From: Alphaproteobacteria bacterium
Lineage (GTDB): Bacteria; Pseudomonadota; Alphaproteobacteria; Rs-D84
Reading direction: 5' to 3'
Length of the DNA stretch: 26,482 nt
Assembly: GCA_016285415.1 (NCBI GenBank)
Contig: JAEEQU010000005.1
Coordinates: 1-26,482 of the forward strand
A program made the translations under genes and the position numbers. The notes under the pieces are model-generated. The model was not told where the DNA came from. It was given only the letters and a program-made list of their open reading frames with translations, and ran no database searches. Shown here piece after piece: positions 15,284 to 23,945 of this stretch; positions within the stretch are counted from its first letter, which is position 1; each line of letters opens with the position of its first letter.

Positions 15284-16184
15284 TTAATTTCTCCTTTAAC
15301 CAATCAAAAAACTTTGGGTCAATAACCGTTTCCAATTTTACATATTTTATATCATCACGCACATCCACCGGCAATCGTACCCAATCTTTTTCGGTGGTAA
15401 CAAGTTTTGCCTTTTTATGCGCAGCAATTTTTTTCAAATCTGCAATATCTTTATCTGTATATTGATAATGATCCCCAAACGCACGGTGTCCAACCATACC
15501 ATCAATTGCCTTAAAGAACTTTTTCGGATACCCAATTCCTGCAAAGGCAAAAACACGCGTCTTTTTATCATACGGCGATATATTTTTATTTTCCGCATAG
15601 AACACCGGAACCCCCGCTGGCAATTTAAAATTCTTTTTCTTTTTTGGATTTTTTATAACAATAATTGCATCGGCTTTCTTGGCCATACGCTTTGGTTCAC
15701 GCAACGGACCCGCCGGCAACAAAAAACCATTTCCAAACCCAATCATTTCATTAAACACCAAAACAGAAATATCTTTTTTAATCAGCGGATTTTGCAACCC
15801 ATCATCCATTAAAATCGGACCTGTTTCATCTTTCTGTCTATCCAACAACATAACATTACTTTTACGGTGCCCAACATGCACCGCAATACCATCTGCCATT
15901 AACATTGCGGCTTCGTCCCCGATATTATTGGTTTTTGCGGTCCGTTTATAACCACGCATTACAACCGGTGCATCAAAATATTTGGCAAGTGCCCGCACAA
16001 TTGGTGTTTTCCCACCCCCGCCAGCAAACAACCCACAAATACAAATAACCTTGCGCCGCGATTTATACGCAAACATTTTGCGCCATGTAAAAACGACACG
16101 TGATACAATATAGTAAACAAATGCAATTGGCAATAACAGAAATGCCAACGGCGTCTTATGTAAAAACCACCACGGTGTTTTCAT
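15258..16184 (-). CDS. lpxK: Tetraacyldisaccharide 4'-kinase
   Basis: Membrane-associated kinase that phosphorylates the 4' position of the lipid A disaccharide to form lipid IVA. From the chosen ATG (16182-16184) it has 308 residues and starts MKTPWWFLHKTPLAFLLLP, matching the family's short N-terminal membrane helix. The P-loop is GLFAGGGGKTP at residues 51-61; the common form is GNLTVGGTGKTP, so it is diverged but keeps GGxGKT. MDDGLQNP, near residue 126, is the DDGFQH motif in variant form. An open frame continues upstream to 16247, but it would run into the acyltransferase gene; the chosen ATG lies one base after that gene's stop with AAAGGT upstream. It overlaps lpxC by 26 bases. Confidence 0.93.
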   Translation of the reverse strand: MKTPWWFLHKTPLAFLLLPIAFVYYIVSRVVFTWRKMFAYKSRRKVICICGLFAGGGGKTPIVRALAKYFDAPVVMRGYKRTAKTNNIGDEAAMLMADGIAVHVGHRKSNVMLLDRQKDETGPILMDDGLQNPLIKKDISVLVFNEMIGFGNGFLLPAGPLREPKRMAKKADAIIVIKNPKKKKNFKLPAGVPVFYAENKNISPYDKKTRVFAFAGIGYPKKFFKAIDGMVGHRAFGDHYQYTDKDIADLKKIAAHKKAKLVTTEKDWVRLPVDVRDDIKYVKLETVIDPKFFDWLKEKLNANTKKES

Positions 16185-16185
16185 T

Positions 16186-16965
16186 TTAATGATACCTTTT
16201 GGTAAGTTTTGGTTCTTTCCCTTCGCGTTTTGCACGTTTAAATTCACCAGATTTTAACCCCTGCTCTATCACTGGCAAATCAAATTCCGCATCCAATTCG
16301 CGCAATTGGGCAACCATAATATCTTCAACTTCCTTGCGTTTTTGTTCAAATTCTTCGGATGACATCTTGGAATCAACATATATTGGATTACCAACTTTAC
16401 ATTTTATTTTTGTAAAAGGATATACCAATAAATACCTATCCCACCGATTTTGTATCCAAACATGGCGCGCCGAAAAACATACTGGTATAATTGGCGCCCC
16501 CGTCATTTTAGCAAAATATAATGCCCCCTCTTGAACGCGCAATGACGGTCCACCCGGTCCATCTGGAGAAAGGCACAACGAATGATCCCCGCGACGCAAC
16601 ATGCGCACCCCTTCACGCAAAACAGATACGCCACCACTGTGCGAACTGCCGTAAATGGCGCGCAGACCAAATAAATGTTGTAATTTTGCCATCATGCGCC
16701 CATCTTTGTGACGCGATGTTATCGCATAAGATTTCATCCCACCAAGCGCAACTATTGGCGACAGCATCAAACTGCGCCCATGCCAAAACACGAATATTGC
16801 CGGTTTATGCCGAAACTTCTTAAATGTTTCATAATTCACGATTTTTCGACGCGAAGTTAGGTAAATAAACCATATCAACATGGCCATTACCAAGGCAATA
16901 ATCCACTGAAACCCAGCAAACCCGAGCACAGGTTCCCAAAATTTTTTCCATAACTTTCTAAACAT
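16186..16965 (-). CDS. DUF374 lysophospholipid acyltransferase family protein
   Basis: A 259-residue membrane-anchored acyltransferase-like protein. A hydrophobic helix lies at about 19-38. The DUF374 landmarks follow: FWHGRSLM near 58, TSRHKDGRMM, YGSSHSGGVSVL, and SPDGPGGPSLRV near 134. Members act, or are thought to act, in lipid A or phospholipid acylation, and in alphaproteobacteria they often sit beside lpxK or kdtA. It leads the operon, with lpxK starting 1 base after its stop. Its predicted -10 lies only 9 bases before the ATG and no ribosome site is visible, so it may be translated from a leaderless or near-leaderless mRNA. Which acyl acceptor it uses cannot be read from the sequence. 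Confidence 0.88.
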   Translation of the reverse strand: MFRKLWKKFWEPVLGFAGFQWIIALVMAMLIWFIYLTSRRKIVNYETFKKFRHKPAIFVFWHGRSLMLSPIVALGGMKSYAITSRHKDGRMMAKLQHLFGLRAIYGSSHSGGVSVLREGVRMLRRGDHSLCLSPDGPGGPSLRVQEGALYFAKMTGAPIIPVCFSARHVWIQNRWDRYLLVYPFTKIKCKVGNPIYVDSKMSSEEFEQKRKEVEDIMVAQLRELDAEFDLPVIEQGLKSGEFKRAKREGKEPKLTKRYH

Positions 16966-16974
16966 AATGTTTAG

Positions 16975-17003
16975 ATTTTAACAACAAAAAAACTATATTT
17001 CAA
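16975..17003 (-). promoter_or_regulatory. Predicted promoter of the lipid A operon
   Basis: On the minus strand TTGAAA (16998-17003) and TAAAAT (16975-16980) are 17 bases apart, with TGT directly before the -10. Only 9 bases separate the -10 from the ATG at 16965. Confidence 0.65.
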
Positions 17004-17086
17004 GTGGACATTAGGAAACAAACCATATTCTAAACCCGCGCCAAAACACCCTATTTTATTTTGCCCTAGGAATAAATTGTAAATTT

Positions 17087-17095
17087 TGCTACAAT
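17087..17095 (+). promoter_or_regulatory. Predicted promoter of the giant protease-kinase gene
   Basis: TGC followed by TACAAT (17090-17095) is an extended -10, 26 bases before the ATG at 17122. No clear -35 is seen. The ribosome site (GGGAAA, 8 bases before the ATG) is weak. Confidence 0.5.
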
Positions 17096-17121
17096 ACAGA
17101 CAGAAATAATGGGAAATTTTT

Positions 17122-20100
17122 ATGTCTTTGGATAATGAAATTCTTGAACAGGCCGACTTAGAGGCATTGCGCCTGTATGACCCGCATAGCATGTTGCACC
17201 AAGAAATCAGTGCAAAAATAAAACAAATCTTTGAACGGTTGTTTCAAAACACAGACATAGATATAAATGATTTTTACTTTACTGGGTACGATAGTAATGA
17301 TGCCAACGCGTTCTTTCTTGACGCATCCAAGACAAAAAATGGCAAAAATATTATCGCCGTATCATTTGGCCTTATTCAAAATGTATCAAATACCGAAGAA
17401 TTGGCGGCCATAATTGGACACGAATGCGGTCATTATTTGTGGTCGCAATTACTTGGTGGGCGAAACACAATTTTCCAAGAACGCGCCGCAGATTTGCGTT
17501 CCGTTGATTTGATGATAAATGCCGGATATAACCCACGCAATGTTTTGTCGGCCGAACAAAAGGTTTTTGGTGAATTAAAATATAGCAGTCCAACCCTAGA
17601 TGTACACAGCAACCCTTTTAATCGCGTAGAAGATGTAAAAACATACCTTGCCAAATTGACATTGGAACGTGGTTCTTTCCCAGATGTCGCCCCCAGCGAC
17701 CCCGAATATGATAAATTCAAAGAAAAAATAAAAACAATACGGGCTCAACAACCGTATCTATCATACATAGATAAAAATTTAATGCTCTTTTTAAAAAGCA
17801 CAAACATAGAGAAAATTACGCGCACACCGCAATTTCGTGACGCATTGCTTATGTATTTAATGACGGATATAAAAAATATATCCGAAAACAAAACACGATT
17901 AGACCAGTTAGAATTTATTTATAAAAATTTTGATTTTGTAGCCAACCCACCAACCAATATTGAAACATTAAATTTACGGGCTATATTCAATCAACTTATG
18001 GAATTGTCAAACGAAAATGATATTATCGAGCCATTTTTACCATCCATTTTATCTCATTCGCGTCTTGATGCTTTTGATAATTTTAAAGATTTATTTGACG
18101 CGGTAAGCAGTTTCTATAAAGCGGCATCATCGTCATTTTATGATACACCATACGTAAGTCCTGAATTTTGGGCCGAACAAATTCTTGCATTAAAAAAGTA
18201 TATTCCGTTGGCACAAAACTTGGTTGATTTTAGACAACATGTTATCTCTTTTGAACCAAGCCCCGAAATTATCGGACAAAAACCGTTTTGGGTTCTACTG
18301 CGTGAACGTAAAGACGCCCAATTAAACCAAGCACTCGATTTAATTACACGATATCCAGAATTATTAAAATATCGCGTAAACGATTATTTATATGATGAAC
18401 AAGGCCGCATAATTGCGTACGGCGAAGAAATGCAAAAAATATTGTTTCAACGGCGCGAAGCACAAAACATTGAACGCGCACAAAATAATTTCGATAGCAT
18501 GGTTTCGGCACGCACCCAAGATTTAGCCGACTATCAAAAAATTATTGATTTTCTTGATGGAAAAATCGCACCAGATGATATGCAGAAATCATGGTTGGAC
18601 AAATGGGTTTATGTCCCACAAATGGCAAGCACAGATTATGTATTACAGAATTATATTGATTACATAGATACGAACAGATTAATGGATTTTTATAACCATT
18701 TAAAGTCATCTGCGTTTTATCGTGATGTTACCACCAAAGAAATTGAATTACCCACAAACGCCACAAATATGGACATATACGACAAAATAGGCGAAATGTT
18801 AAATATGCGATCAATCACGGTATTCTATAACACGTTTGATGCATATATGAAATTGGCCGCGCATTATCATGATACAGGTGATATCAACGCAGAACGTAAC
18901 ATATATGCACAATTGGACGATGTCGTGTCTGAGGCAAAACGCCTAATTCCTGATAAAAATGATTCTACATCTATTTGGGCCGTAATTTATAATCACATTA
19001 ACAACAATTTACCACGACCCGCGTCAAAAAACATATTCTATTGTATGCCACCGTTATACGATATAATGACCAACGGAATTGTTAATGACCTTGAATCAAA
19101 TAAATCGGAAATTATTACAAATATTATCAAAACATATGGGTTTAAACGGTTGCCACAAACCGAAGAAGAACTGATATTTGTTATAGAAAAATTGGGTGAT
19201 TATCTGTTTGGTAAAAAATATCCAGACCCAGATCACGAACAAGATATGCGCAAAGCGGAAAAAATATTTGCCGCCATGAAACGATACAGACACCTCTTTT
19301 ACAACGATGCATTACGCATTGCCACAGAAGAAGTAGAACGCGAAGAAGCAGAAAATCAAAAAAACGAACCCAAAGATCAAGATTTTGCAAAAGACCTGTA
19401 CGACGACCTGCCCCCCGAAACAAAATATATTATGTCATCGGTACACGGGCGGGCTTCGGACCTATCACTTGCGATACCGTTGTTAGCAACATTTTTAAAT
19501 TCTGGCTATAAATGCAACCCTGTTAATGTTCTTAAAGTGTGTCGCAAAACCTATTTTTATGAAATGAGAGAATTCGCAGATATCTTTACAAAATTGATAC
19601 CCGATGAATCATTCAATTCATTAAATCTTGATGATAAAATATATTTATATGAATTTTTAGATACGTGCCGTGGATTTTCAAAAACAAATGCAAATAAAAA
19701 TCGTTTTATAAAACAAATAGTTAATGAAATTATTACGTATCCCGATTATGATATCGCGGTTGGTTATGCCGAAAGAATATTAATGCGCAAACATATCGCA
19801 TTTCAGGAATACGATAAAAACAGGCTGGATATAGAATTTGCCAACGAACGTGAAAAGTTATTAGAATTTTATTCTGATTATTGGGCAAACAAACTTGGCC
19901 AAGACGACAACAGCGAAGAATCCGCACGAGCGGCTCAAAACCTTGTTAATTTTTTACAAGACAAGGACAACAATTTTTCATCATCCATCGCCGGCGAATT
20001 ATCAGATCGTATTGCAAACAAAATTTGCGCCCAGGAAAATGTCACCGCAATTCTTGATTCCGTAAACAATAAAACTATCAAGGGTACCGATGCCGAACGC

Positions 20101-22014
20101 GCCGACTATTTTGGTCGCGGTGCCGAAGCATTCCTTAATTTTGTTGCCAAGGCACCAAATGTCGCATTGGCAACCATAGAATTTATAAATAATGAATTGA
20201 CCGATGATTCCATAAATACATTTATAAACGCTATTCAATCTGAACTTAAAATTCATTCCTACAAAATGGAGGCAATTAATTTTGATGTTTCATATTCAGA
20301 AGAATTTTTAACCAAAGAATCTCTTACCGTTCTTCATGAAAATTTCTGGGCGGCAAATTTACAATTGCGTGCATATTTGATGAACCATCTGTTAAATGGA
20401 TATAGCACCAAAGAAGACGATAAATTACAACTTATCTTGGATATGTTCTTTAAATCAGATTCTGAATATTATGATGATGCAAAACTGATTTTAAAATGCA
20501 TTTATCAAAATCTTGATTCCGTTGAACGCAATTTGGTTTTGGCGGCATTGATTGCATCGGGTAAAAAATCCGGTGAAAACGAAATGACGGCGGGAACCGC
20601 GGTTGGTCGTGGTTTAAAAATGTTCCTGCAAAACAAGGGACCTGCTTTTATTAAATTTGGACAATTGTTATCTTACATACCAAATCTTGACCCCGATATT
20701 CGTCATGAATTATCAACCCTGCGCGATAAAGCCAAGATACCATCACGCGCCGAATTGTTTGAAATGCTAACCACATCATTACCAAATTCGGAATATCAAA
20801 AAATAACACATGTCGGACAAATACTGGGGGCCGGATCGTTCTTTGTCACGGTTCAGGTTAAATATGATGGCAAAGATTGCGTTATTTCACTGATGCGACC
20901 GCATACAAAAAAATTAACCACAGACGGCATAAATATGATTGCAAAAACTATCAAAGACATGGCCGCCAAAGACAAAAAATTTGCAGTATTACAAAATATT
21001 GTTAATCAGGCACGTGATTCCGCATACAGCGAAATTGATATTGAACAAGATTACGAAAAATATACCGAAGCGATTAAGATATATGAATCTTTGAAAATTC
21101 ATACACCAATGGGTGATTATTCACCCGATGTTGCGCGTTGGATTGCGTATGGTTCGGCACCCGATAAAACGAATTCATATAAAATAATGGAAATGTCGCC
21201 GGGCGTACCATTAACATCTGATGAATTAACCGAAGAAGAACGGCATGATATGGCATTGGCATATACAACATTGGAATTGGCCATATTGCTATCTGGGAAT
21301 AAATGGGATACAGATCGTCACGCGGGTAACCAGAACTTTTTAAACAAAGATTTATGTGAATTTTGCATTGGCATCTTTGATACCGGCGCACAAATGAAAA
21401 CTGCGCCCAAACGTCGCGACAAACGGATGATTGGTTACCTGCTCTATACATTAATAAATGGCATTCGTGACGGAAAACAAATATCTGAAATTTTAAATAC
21501 AAAAATTCAAGACATAGATCGTCTATGTAAAATGTTTGGCATCAGTACTGCGTACATTGATGGTGTACAACGTGGTTTAACAGCCCTATCTGATATAATT
21601 CAATATCAAAAAGAAATTCGTGATGACAATGGTAATATTGTACAAGAGGCAAAATCTCTTACCGCCACAGATTTGGAAAATATTGCAATGGCAATTTTAC
21701 AATCTGGAATTATAGATAAAACGCTTCTAAACACAACCAAGGCGCATTTTATATTAGATATGTTGGCATTTTGGAAACCAAAGGGTGAATTACCAACAAC
21801 AAATCTTGAAGATTATGATAATCCGATTAGTATTACTGTTGGTCCAGAAATCACAAACCAAATACAAACACGCATTATAAACAAGGCCGCATCTGAAATA
21901 GAAAAAATAATAGAAGAAAAACGCAAACAAGAACACCTTGGGGTAAAAATTGGATTAACAGAAAAAAAGCAAGACCCAACAACACCGAAAAATGATTTTT
22001 CAAATAGGATGTAA
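17122..22014 (+). CDS. Giant fusion: M48-like zinc protease domain plus divergent ABC1/UbiB-like kinase domain
   Basis: A single unbroken 1630-residue frame. Residues about 60-160 carry a gluzincin site: GHECGHYLW gives His100, Glu101 and His104, and ERAADLRSVDLMINAGYNP gives Glu120 and Asp124 in M48 style, though the gap between the motifs is shorter than usual. Residues about 200-1150 are mostly helical and unrecognised. From about 1165 an ABC1/UbiB-like domain begins: GPAFIKFGQ (Lys1178-x-Gly1180-Gln1181), then LGAGSFFVTV (1235-1243) in place of the Ala-rich loop, the VAVK-like strand VISLMRP with Ser1256 where Lys is expected, the catalytic loop DRHAGN (Asp1398, His1400, Asn1403), and FDTG (Asp1420) where DFG is expected. 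No signal peptide or membrane helix is evident. It stands alone with its own promoter. Its end lies 2 bases from a convergent stop. Each domain is recognised from motifs; the combination's role is unknown. Confidence 0.85.
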   Translation: MSLDNEILEQADLEALRLYDPHSMLHQEISAKIKQIFERLFQNTDIDINDFYFTGYDSNDANAFFLDASKTKNGKNIIAVSFGLIQNVSNTEELAAIIGHECGHYLWSQLLGGRNTIFQERAADLRSVDLMINAGYNPRNVLSAEQKVFGELKYSSPTLDVHSNPFNRVEDVKTYLAKLTLERGSFPDVAPSDPEYDKFKEKIKTIRAQQPYLSYIDKNLMLFLKSTNIEKITRTPQFRDALLMYLMTDIKNISENKTRLDQLEFIYKNFDFVANPPTNIETLNLRAIFNQLMELSNENDIIEPFLPSILSHSRLDAFDNFKDLFDAVSSFYKAASSSFYDTPYVSPEFWAEQILALKKYIPLAQNLVDFRQHVISFEPSPEIIGQKPFWVLLRERKDAQLNQALDLITRYPELLKYRVNDYLYDEQGRIIAYGEEMQKILFQRREAQNIERAQNNFDSMVSARTQDLADYQKIIDFLDGKIAPDDMQKSWLDKWVYVPQMASTDYVLQNYIDYIDTNRLMDFYNHLKSSAFYRDVTTKEIELPTNATNMDIYDKIGEMLNMRSITVFYNTFDAYMKLAAHYHDTGDINAERNIYAQLDDVVSEAKRLIPDKNDSTSIWAVIYNHINNNLPRPASKNIFYCMPPLYDIMTNGIVNDLESNKSEIITNIIKTYGFKRLPQTEEELIFVIEKLGDYLFGKKYPDPDHEQDMRKAEKIFAAMKRYRHLFYNDALRIATEEVEREEAENQKNEPKDQDFAKDLYDDLPPETKYIMSSVHGRASDLSLAIPLLATFLNSGYKCNPVNVLKVCRKTYFYEMREFADIFTKLIPDESFNSLNLDDKIYLYEFLDTCRGFSKTNANKNRFIKQIVNEIITYPDYDIAVGYAERILMRKHIAFQEYDKNRLDIEFANEREKLLEFYSDYWANKLGQDDNSEESARAAQNLVNFLQDKDNNFSSSIAGELSDRIANKICAQENVTAILDSVNNKTIKGTDAERADYFGRGAEAFLNFVAKAPNVALATIEFINNELTDDSINTFINAIQSELKIHSYKMEAINFDVSYSEEFLTKESLTVLHENFWAANLQLRAYLMNHLLNGYSTKEDDKLQLILDMFFKSDSEYYDDAKLILKCIYQNLDSVERNLVLAALIASGKKSGENEMTAGTAVGRGLKMFLQNKGPAFIKFGQLLSYIPNLDPDIRHELSTLRDKAKIPSRAELFEMLTTSLPNSEYQKITHVGQILGAGSFFVTVQVKYDGKDCVISLMRPHTKKLTTDGINMIAKTIKDMAAKDKKFAVLQNIVNQARDSAYSEIDIEQDYEKYTEAIKIYESLKIHTPMGDYSPDVARWIAYGSAPDKTNSYKIMEMSPGVPLTSDELTEEERHDMALAYTTLELAILLSGNKWDTDRHAGNQNFLNKDLCEFCIGIFDTGAQMKTAPKRRDKRMIGYLLYTLINGIRDGKQISEILNTKIQDIDRLCKMFGISTAYIDGVQRGLTALSDIIQYQKEIRDDNGNIVQEAKSLTATDLENIAMAILQSGIIDKTLLNTTKAHFILDMLAFWKPKGELPTTNLEDYDNPISITVGPEITNQIQTRIINKAASEIEKIIEEKRKQEHLGVKIGLTEKKQDPTTPKNDFSNRM

Positions 22015-22016
22015 AA

Positions 22017-22313
22017 TTATCGGTTATGCTTTTTAATCCGTTTTTTATGTTTTTGATAATATCTTGTTAAAAAGAACACTATAAACAAGAAAACCAAATC
22101 TAATGTTGCAATAAACACAACACCAATGTCTGGGCTTTCCAATAACACATACAACAAATAACATATATCCGCCGTAATCCACGTCAACCACGATGTTAAA
22201 CTTAGATCATCTGCAGATTTTGTTTTTAATATTTTGATTATCTGAGGCATATACGCGATAAATTCCAACACCGTATAAATAGATAACAAAATAAAAGAAA
22301 TTGTGATATTCAT
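22017..22313 (-). CDS. PQ-loop / SemiSWEET-type small membrane protein
   Basis: A 98-residue protein with three hydrophobic helices and one PQ-loop: IAYMPQIIKILKTKSADDLS contains the Pro-Gln that defines the family, followed by SLTSWLTWITADICYLLY. This is the size of bacterial SemiSWEET half-transporters, which dimerise to carry small sugars; the substrate here is unknown. A start at 22343 is open in frame, but the ATG at 22311-22313, with AGGGA just upstream, fits the family N-terminus (MNITISFILLS). It lies 46 bases after the GNAT gene in the same direction and may share its transcript. Its stop is 2 bases from the convergent stop of the giant gene. The basic tail (KKHKKRIKKHNR) suggests a cytoplasmic C-terminus by the positive-inside rule. 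Confidence 0.8.
   Translation of the reverse strand: MNITISFILLSIYTVLEFIAYMPQIIKILKTKSADDLSLTSWLTWITADICYLLYVLLESPDIGVVFIATLDLVFLFIVFFLTRYYQKHKKRIKKHNR
22021..22046 (+). terminator. Possible weak terminator of the giant gene
   Basis: CGGTTA (22021-22026) can pair with TAATCCG (22034-22040) leaving one bulged T, followed by six T. It would lie inside the 3' end of the convergent PQ-loop gene. The stem is short, so this is tentative. Confidence 0.3.
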
Positions 22314-22359
22314 GTTTTCCCTTTTTCGTGGGAATTTTATCATAAAAGCAGATTAAATA

Positions 22360-22911
22360 CTACTTTTTATATTCCGATTTTAATTTTCCAAACATTGCTG
22401 TACTGTGAACCGAACCATCTGGCCACAATTTTCGTTCCCGCTGAATACCCTCTAAAACATATCCATTTTTTTCAGCGTGGCATCGCGATGCTATATTGTC
22501 TTCATCACACCATATATTTATTTTGCGAAGCCCCAGTTTTTCAAATCCTAAATTTTCAACAGTTGGTAATAATTTATCTATGATTCCATGTCCGCGCGCA
22601 GATTTTTTCAACCAATACCCTATTTCCCCAGTTTTATTTTGTAAATCAATCCCACTTAACCCAATTTCCCCCAACAACTCATCATTTTGAAAAATACCGT
22701 ACATTGCATGACGCCATCTAATATCATCATTTTGCGCTCGTTTTTTATAATATGCCAAAACATCGTCCACCGAATCACGCACGCCACCGTTCATCCAAAA
22801 TTTAAATATTTCTGCATCCTCGGTAAAAATATCATATATTATTTGTGCATATTCATTTGTTGGCGGAACCTGACGCAAAACAAAATCATCAACAATAATT
22901 GGTTCTAACAT
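22360..22911 (-). CDS. GNAT-family N-acetyltransferase (RimJ/RimL-like)
   Basis: A 183-residue acetyltransferase. The acetyl-CoA binding motif is GYWLKKSARGHGIIDKLL (R-G-H-G pyrophosphate loop). The later segment, with LGLRKINIWCDEDNIASR and CHAEKNGYVLEG, is typical of the RimJ/RimL branch that acetylates protein N-termini or antibiotics and other small amines. The start region, with LEPIIVDDFVLRQV, also fits the branch. The substrate is not identifiable. It starts 2 bases after the methyltransferase gene's stop, so the two are co-transcribed. The ribosome site is weak (GAAG), consistent with coupled translation. Confidence 0.9.
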   Translation of the reverse strand: MLEPIIVDDFVLRQVPPTNEYAQIIYDIFTEDAEIFKFWMNGGVRDSVDDVLAYYKKRAQNDDIRWRHAMYGIFQNDELLGEIGLSGIDLQNKTGEIGYWLKKSARGHGIIDKLLPTVENLGFEKLGLRKINIWCDEDNIASRCHAEKNGYVLEGIQRERKLWPDGSVHSTAMFGKLKSEYKK

Positions 22912-22913
22912 TT

Positions 22914-23813
22914 TTATTGCTTCTTTTTTTGAACAATTATCATTATATGTGCACTTAACGACAACATATCCGGATGTTCACATATTGAATAATGCAAATC
23001 TAACCACTTTTTATAATGCCGTTTGTTTTTAGCAATTTCATTGAATTCTTCATGCAGATTTTGACATGGCCATTCCAACGAAACCATATGCAATAATTTT
23101 GTATTTTTTGCTGTTTTTAACACCAAATCTTTTAATTCGCTTGGCCAAAAGAAATGTGCATACGAACAGGCACACCACCAATTATCATCGCCTTTATCAA
23201 CCAGAATCTTTGTTTCGCGCCAAAATTCTTCTTCGTTTTTATATCCATATTCACCTATATACTTTTTAAAATCTTTGACACACAAATTCAATACCGCGGG
23301 CAACGCCATCACAGATATAAATATTGGTGCACCAGGTTTGGCAACACGCACCAATTCTTTGATTGCCTTTTTACGATCGGTAACTGTACGCAAATGCGAT
23401 ACCGGCCCACCAACACACAACACCATATCAAAAGAATTGTCTTTATATGGTAATTTTGTAATAGAACCTAAATCAACAGCATCAACATTTTTTTCAACAT
23501 GCAATTCTTTTATTTTCTTACGTGCCAATTCTAATTCTTTATCAGATATATCCAACAAAGTCATATGATAGCCCTGCTTTGCCAAATCAACTGTATAGCG
23601 GCCCGGCCCCCCACCAGCATCAAGTATTTTCATACCTGATTTAAGATATTTTTTATAAAAATATTCTGTGGTTTCAAATTCTAATAAATGTGATGCATCC
23701 TTGTGTGTGCGCAGATATTCTTTTTCGGCACAATCATTATAAAAATCGCGAACCGCAACACCATTTCTGCGTTTTTTAGGTTTCACAAATAACGATTTTA
23801 AAAACTGGAACAT
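22914..23813 (-). CDS. Class I SAM-dependent methyltransferase
   Basis: A 299-residue Rossmann-fold methyltransferase. Motif I is ILDAGGGPGRYTVDLA (63-78), motif II lies in MTLLDISDKELELARK, and SFDMVLCVGGPVSHL follows as motif IV; then VRVAKPGAPIFISV. This is the Methyltransf_11/25 pattern of small-molecule methyltransferases. Several tryptophans and WWCACSYAHFF in the C-terminal half may form the substrate pocket, but the substrate is not recognised. It has a good ribosome site (AAGGA) and the best sigma-70-like promoter in the window. It heads a short operon with the GNAT gene and perhaps the PQ-loop gene. Confidence 0.9.
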   Translation of the reverse strand: MFQFLKSLFVKPKKRRNGVAVRDFYNDCAEKEYLRTHKDASHLLEFETTEYFYKKYLKSGMKILDAGGGPGRYTVDLAKQGYHMTLLDISDKELELARKKIKELHVEKNVDAVDLGSITKLPYKDNSFDMVLCVGGPVSHLRTVTDRKKAIKELVRVAKPGAPIFISVMALPAVLNLCVKDFKKYIGEYGYKNEEEFWRETKILVDKGDDNWWCACSYAHFFWPSELKDLVLKTAKNTKLLHMVSLEWPCQNLHEEFNEIAKNKRHYKKWLDLHYSICEHPDMLSLSAHIMIIVQKKKQ

Positions 23814-23838
23814 TTTATATCCTTTTTAATTTTTATAC

Positions 23839-23867
23839 ATTATAACATAATCCCAACAATTATTCAA
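23839..23867 (-). promoter_or_regulatory. Predicted promoter of the methyltransferase operon
   Basis: On the minus strand TTGAAT (23862-23867), a 17-base spacer and TATAAT (23839-23844), with TGT directly before the -10. The ATG lies 25 bases downstream of the -10. Confidence 0.75.
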
Positions 23868-23911
23868 AACAACTTAGACAACTTTTAATGCTTTTTTCAT
23901 ATTCCGTTTTT

Positions 23912-23920
23912 TGATATAAT
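23912..23920 (+). promoter_or_regulatory. Predicted promoter of the 462-aa protein gene
   Basis: TGA followed by TATAAT (23915-23920), an extended -10, 25 bases before the ATG at 23946. The upstream region is T-rich without a clear -35. It diverges from the methyltransferase promoter about 45 bases away. Confidence 0.6.
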
Positions 23921-23945
23921 AACAGGGAAATTATAGGTAGAAAAC

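Noticed and set aside
16185..16247. 21-residue N-terminal extension of LpxK
   Set aside because: It overlaps the acyltransferase gene, and the family N-terminus matches the later ATG with AAAGGT upstream.
22314..22343. 10-residue N-terminal extension of the PQ-loop protein
   Set aside because: It is basic and unlike the family; the later ATG has AGGGA just upstream.
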